The position numbers and the translations under genes were made by a program. Positions 59,136-64,000 of a stretch of 64,000 nucleotides of DNA are shown one piece after another (position 1 is the stretch's first letter; each line of letters begins with the position of its first letter). The stretch comes from Bactrocera neohumeralis (lineage: Eukaryota > Arthropoda > Insecta > Diptera > Tephritidae): positions 26,574,839 to 26,638,838 of the forward strand of contig NC_065919.1 in assembly GCF_024586455.1 (NCBI RefSeq), given 5' to 3'. The notes under the pieces were generated by a model. It saw nothing but the letters and a program-made list of their open reading frames with translations. It ran no database searches and was not told where the DNA came from.

Positions 59136-60200
59136 AACTTTGCAGTTAGGAATTTATTTAAGTATAGTGAGGTCTTGAAATATTATACGAAAAAATATAT
59201 CAGTTTAAAAGTCGTCCAGTCTTAAAAAAATTGATATCTAGTGACAAATGTCACAATAGAGAACTTTTAATCAAAGATCATCTGGAAAATGACTTTTTTC
59301 TCTAAAATAATTTACGACGATAAAGACTTCATCCTACCATACTCCCGAAATTTCCGTATTTACTCCTACAAAAAAACAAAAAATCATGAATATATACCAA
59401 CGAGCTATCCCAAAGCTACCTAAGCTAGATTAAACAAATATTAAGGTGGAGGCTTTGCGAAAGAAAGCGCTAAAGGCTCTTCACAACATTGGTCGGTGCC
59501 GGCATTTATAAACCAACAATAACAATATCTAAAAGACTATATAAAAGCGGTGTAAAATGCTTTCTTGAACCTCTACTGTAATACAAGGTCTAAAATCTTG
59601 AATTATTGGTACATATATGGTAAGAAACTAAGAAATATCTAACAAAGTGGAGGAAACGAAGGATATTCTTTAAAAAAATATTAAACCTTGCATTACATGC
59701 ATTTTTGGCAATACTTGTATGAGAATAAGAAATTTGGCTCGAAATAAAGAATACTGACTTCCATAGAACTACAACTAAACAACATTCCATCATTAGGGCA
59801 ACGACTCAAAATAACCAAGCATTTACAACTAGAATTTAATGCGATAATGAATACCCTCTGGCTAACTTTTCGCATACCTTTTCAGGTTCTCTAAGTTAAA
59901 ACTTGTAGAAGGAGGCGTTTTTATAAAATAGCAACACTTTCCATTAGAATGGAAAGGCTCTTAAGCAATGTTTTATACTAAAAAGGAATGGGTGTTCAAA
60001 TAAAATGGTTCTTTCTCGCTTCGTTTAACTAGATTAAAAAGATCTTCCATTTACAAGTATACATCTAATATTCAAAGGCACTTTTTGTAGAAAGTTGTAT
60101 CAATTGCTTCTTGATTTGTTTACCAGAAAGTGAAAGAATCAAATAGAATTTAAAATTATGTTACATAGGAAATAGGGTTTCACAACGTGACATAAGAATT
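59136..60200. other. Unassigned AT-rich intron
   Basis: No gene or element is recognised. Confidence 0.4.
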
Positions 60201-60204
60201 TTAA

Positions 60205-60475
60205 GGATAAGAATAACGCGAGATATGTGATTTCAACAAAAAGAGGGCGGCGCCATGTCCATTGTCCAATTTTGAACCCGGTTCCATTAAAGCCCTCTCA
60301 TACCATCTCGCGGGGTTATCCGCCGATCTCATCCATTTTCACACTGACGGTAGGGTTTTATCTTGACCGAATATGGTTATTATGGCTTGAAAGGTTTAAG
60401 AGATGTATACACTACGTCAACCTAAGAACTCGTTTTGCTCTTAGCAACATGTTACAGGAGTATAAAAAAGAAAAT
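60205..60475 (+). repeat. CAAGTAAGG repeat family fragment
   Basis: GCGAGATATGTGATTTCA, AGAGGGCGGCGCCATGTCC, CTCTCATACCATCTCGC and the end CTTAGCAACATGTTACAGG plus AGTATAAAA are degenerate matches to the family's modules and terminus. Confidence 0.6.
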
Positions 60476-60479
60476 ATTA

Positions 60480-62640
60480 TATGATCTCAGTGCCATGAAC
60501 TTAGAACCTGAGGCTCTGAGGAATATTTCAGTTTCCGCGGATTTAATGTTGAAGGGAAAATATTCTGAATACGTTGCGTCAAATCAGAATAAAGGAAAGT
60601 AATGTAACATTATATAATATTCAGTTAGAATTTGCATCGGTGTTTTCGGAATTGTAATTTGATAATTTTCTGATTCTTGTAAGTTGTTTCATGAAAAGAG
60701 CGTGTGCGTGTCCATTGATGTCTATCAAAGCTGGTATTGTCTTTATTGTCTGCATTCAAGTAAAGTTGCTTGAGAAGGGAAAGGACAAGGAGCAAAGTGT
60801 TAGTGCTTACATTCCATATAATTGGAATGAATTAAGACTTGATCCATAGCAGTTTTGTAATAAATATACATTTCGCCACTCTTCCCTTTGCTGACTTTCT
60901 TTCGGCTTATCGCTTTCCGCAAGAACTCAACCAATTGACCCAATATTACCGCTAGCCGCTAAGTATCACTAATTAAAGCGATTTTTCATGCAATTTGGGA
61001 GTCATTACATCACTCTGTTCGCACTCCAATTACCCGACGGTGATTTCAACAAAAGCAATAGCTTTTCGATTGATTCACACAATTAGGTCAACCAGGTCAA
61101 CCCAATAGAGAGATGACATTAAGTACACCGGTTAAGGGAAAATAGTTGAGCACTTAGCAAAAAGAAATAGGTGACAAGCCAGAAACTGAAACTTGAGTTG
61201 ACGCGCAGGCAAAGAAGTAGAAGGCGATAATGAAGCGAAGAGTGTGAAAAAGTTGGCGGAAATTAAACTGCTGAGATGATTTGGAAAACGGCAGCATCAT
61301 CAGAAACGAACGAGCGGAATCATGTTTACCCCCCCGAGTAATTAGTCACAGTTACCAGAACGCAAGCAAAAAATCCCCAAAAATATGTATGTATTTCAGG
61401 GGAGTAGACTTAAGCGAAGCAAAAAACTGAGCTAATTAAAATTACGTGAAGAGGCTGCGCTTGTCAATTAGCTCTAAAGGTAATCCGACACACACGCACA
61501 TACATATATGAAAGGCGGCACATACATACATATGTACGAAAGCTGTCAATCATCATCGTAACCCGTAAAATGTCCGTGCAGCAGGAAATCAGAGCTGCCG
61601 GGTGGGCTGAAGTACTTGCCATGTTTCTTTTGGACCTTTTAAGTTTATTTCTCTTTTATTACATTTTTATGAATTTTCCAGCTTAGCCAGCTAAGACCTA
61701 AATTTATGTTTGCTTTCCTATTGAATTTTTGTTGTTGTTTTATTGGCGCTTGCAGGTTTACACTAATTAATCCCTTTTTAATGGTCATTAACGGTAACTA
61801 AAAGCGCATAACGGTTTTCGGTGGGTTCTCCCGCTGTCACAGGAAATTTAAGTAGTACACGTAAATGTAACTGTATGTAGCGGAGAGGGTTGGCCACATG
61901 CAGGGTGCGTGATTATTAGGCGCTTAGCTTGTCGCTTGACTTCTGCGTGTTTTTTTGTTTTTCTTTGTGTTGACTTTTTATTTAACTTTTTGTTAAGGTG
62001 GTTTAGAATTAGTTTGCGCGATATTTAAATGATATACAAATATTTCTGAATAAAAAAATATTAAAAGCAGAAAGCTTTTGAGTTAATGTATGGTAGAGTT
62101 GCCACCTATTCAAAAAAGTTAGAGTTAGGTTATCGAAAATGTAGCAAATTAATTTGAAATATATATGTATATTGAATTTTAATCTTAAATTTAACAAATT
62201 TAGTAAAACCAGTGTTGCCAGCTTTCTAAAACACATTGAGCTTTTTTAAGCAAGCAAAAAATAAGGTGAGCGAAATATCTAATGAGCTTGAAGTAAAATG
62301 GTTTTAAATTTGGTAAATTAAAAATTAAAAACTTTCAAATAAATTAAGGTTGCCACCTTTATGAAAACAAAATATAACAATTAAAATCAATTAAAGATTG
62401 TAAAGAATTTAGATGTTAATGGCAAGCCAGTGACACTTTTAAAAAATTATCTCTCACACATATGAAAGAGTTGCCACACATTTCAAAATCAAAGTAATTG
62501 CATAAGACGAACGCAATAAAAACGCAAATTGTACCATATTTGAAAAAAGCTGGGTTGCCATACTTCAAAAATATTTAAATCAAGAATAAAAATTCAAATC
62601 GGCTGAAACCGAAGCTACAACAATATTTTCAGCTACATTT
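60480..62640. other. Native-looking intron
   Basis: Moderate GC around 60880-61620, with a TACATA run at about 61500 and no transposon marks. A minus-strand mini-frame at about 61558-61633 is noted in the findings. 62000-62640 is AT-rich. Confidence 0.35.
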
Positions 62641-62644
62641 AAAA

Positions 62645-63080
62645 GGTGCTCTATTTCGAGGTTCCCCACTTTTTTCAAGAAAAAACACAGAAACCTCAAA
62701 TTTAATGGGAAATTTTTATTATCGTTCGAATGAATATTCTTTGGCATTTATTTTTTGAAGATTAACTCCTCCAAATGTTATCCGCGGCTACGTCTCAGAC
62801 GATCCATCGATTGATTCCAATTTCCTATGACACGTTCACGCGTTTCGACTGGCAACTGGCGAATGGCACGCGTGATGTTTTGCTCCAAGGCCTGATTCGA
62901 AGCGAGATTGTTCGCATAGACTCTAGACTTTACATATCCTCAGAGGAAAAAATCTAATGGTGTCTTATCACTTGACCTTGGTGCCCAATCAACCGGCCCA
63001 AACCGTGAAATTGCCTGCTCACCAAAGTGTTCTCTCAATAGATCAATTGATTGACGCGATATGTGGGAGGTGGCGCCGTC
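62645..63080 (-). pseudogene. Tc1/mariner-superfamily transposase relic (VNKQNCR type), copy 3, C-terminal half
   Basis: Minus strand: LREHFGEQAISRFGPVDWAP followed by RSSDTIRFFPL (third catalytic region). Then come CEQSRFESGLGAKHHACH and NAKEYSFER near 62730. The tail (AAATTTCCCATTAAATTTG, TTCTTGAAAAAAGTGG) matches the 3' flank at 55.8 kb. The left part is replaced by the LINE that begins at about 63083. Confidence 0.75.
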
Positions 63081-63082
63081 TT

Positions 63083-64000
63083 ATTGAACACTTCTCTAGC
63101 CTGCTGAGTGAAAGCATATCACCAGGAGATTGTGAACTTGAGCTACCAATCGATGACGATGGAGCGGACGTTTCACTGCCCAACATTGAAGAAGTCCAAA
63201 TAGCTATAACCAGTCTATGGAATAACAAAGCAGCAGGGGCCGATATTGTTCATTGTACGGCGGACAAAGCAATGGTCAAATACAGAATATCAGTTCTTTG
63301 CAGAATATAGTCGGACGAAATTTAAATGTGCTTTGTCCAATCCATGAAAAGGAGACCCCACAATCTGTGCCAACTATCATGGGATAAGCCTCCTAAACAT
63401 CGCACATAAGGTTCTAGCGAACGTATTGTGTGAAAGATTAAAGCTAGTCGTCAACAAACTGATTGGACCTTATCAGTGTGGTATTAGACCTGGAAAGTCT
63501 GGTATCGACCATATTTTCACCCAGCGTCAAATCTTGGAAAAGACACGTGAAAAGAGAATCGACACTCACCACCACTTCATCGATTTCAAAGCTGCTTTTG
63601 ATAGCACAAAAAGAAGCTGCCTTTATGCCGCTATATCTGAATTTTGTATCCTTGCAAAACTAATATAGATGTGTAAGCTGACGTTGAGCAACACCAAAAG
63701 CTCAACGTCACTGCTGGTAGTCATAATTTCGAAGTCGTAAATAATTTCGTCTATATTGGAACCAGTATAAACACCAATAGCAATGCCAGCCTCGAAAGCC
63801 AACGCAGAATCACTCTTGCTAACAGGTGCTACTTTGGAGGAAGTAGGCAATTGAAAAGTAAAGTCTTACCCCGACGAACAGAGTCCGAATTCTACAAGTC
63901 TCTTATCATCCCCGTCCTGGTATATGGTGCAGAGGCATGGACGATGACAACATCTGATAAGTCGACGTTAGAAAGGTTCTGAGAAAGATATATGTGCCTT
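63083..64000 (+). pseudogene. Non-LTR retrotransposon RT relic with palm deletion, runs off the window
   Basis: Frames read RRLIEHFSSLLSESIS, LPIDDDGADVSLPNIEEVQI, ITSLWNNKAAGADIV, then NIAHKVLANVLCERLKLVVN, KLIGPYQCGIRPGKSGIDHI, FTQRQILEKTREKRIDTHHH and FIDFKAAFDSTKRS (RT motif A). After AKLI and TLSNTKSS a deletion removes the YADD motif C. It continues with NFEVVNNFVYIGTSINTNSN, ASLESQRRITLANRCYFGGS and IIPVLVYGAEAWTMTTSDKS. Stops and frameshifts make it inactive. It is the same lineage as 46484-46925. Confidence 0.85.

Noticed and set aside
1..64000. Search for tRNA, rRNA and CRISPR arrays
   Set aside because: No cloverleaf with A and B boxes, no rRNA core words and no repeat-spacer array were seen by eye; the DNA is eukaryotic intron. 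A tRNA scan would settle the first point.

Overview
The window is AT-rich animal nuclear DNA, almost certainly from a higher fly. A true fruit fly (Tephritidae) fits best, given the mix of mariner, Tc1 and non-LTR repeats, but the species cannot be fixed from sequence alone. Apart from transposon remnants, every coding segment I can defend belongs to one gene on the minus strand: dystrophin (Dys). It is cut into short exons by very large introns.

Transcription runs from high to low coordinates. Exons A (58359-58522) and B (57814-57919) lie at the right. After a 32.1-kb intron come exons C, D, E, F and G (25691 down to 24315). All splice sites are GT/AG, all phases match, and together they encode spectrin-type repeats of the dystrophin rod. 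Inside the 32-kb intron, on the same strand, is a 1,615-nt open exon (31081-32695) with its own start codon. Its phase-1 donor fits exon C exactly. I read it as the alternative first exon of a short dystrophin isoform (Dp186/Dp205 type), with its leader and promoter in about 32.7-33.6 kb. The earlier part of the gene lies beyond 64000, and the C-terminal part (WW, EF-hand, ZZ, coiled coil) lies beyond position 1.

The introns are loaded with decayed mobile elements. These include several mariner copies of at least three lineages (1, 7.4, 15, 18.7, 23.5 and 45.2 kb); the one at 14912-16200 is disabled by only two small frameshifts. There are two Tc1-like transposase relics (4.6 and 51.9 kb) and three copies of another Tc1/mariner-superfamily transposase (30.1, 55.3 and 62.7 kb). 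A piggyBac element still has its TTAA duplication and perfect terminal repeats (27122-28800). An R1-clade LINE relic adjoins it (28.9-30.1 kb), and two pieces of another LINE lie at 46.5 and 63.1 kb. Two abundant non-coding repeat families also recur: one opening CAAGTAAGG and carrying CACGCCC boxes, and one opening TATACCCTGAACAGGGTATA.

Tandem repeats include a 480-bp hexanucleotide satellite (42.8 kb), a ~240-bp repeat with AATGGT tracts (40.7-41.6 kb) and a ~75-bp AT-only repeat (10.8-11.2 kb). Between these lie blocks of higher GC with CA/TG runs and GAGA motifs (around 9, 12.5-13.5, 21, 33, 39-40, 43.5, 47.3, 53-54 and 61 kb). They are free of recognisable transposons and are the likeliest places for Dys regulatory DNA. 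No tRNA, rRNA or CRISPR array was seen.
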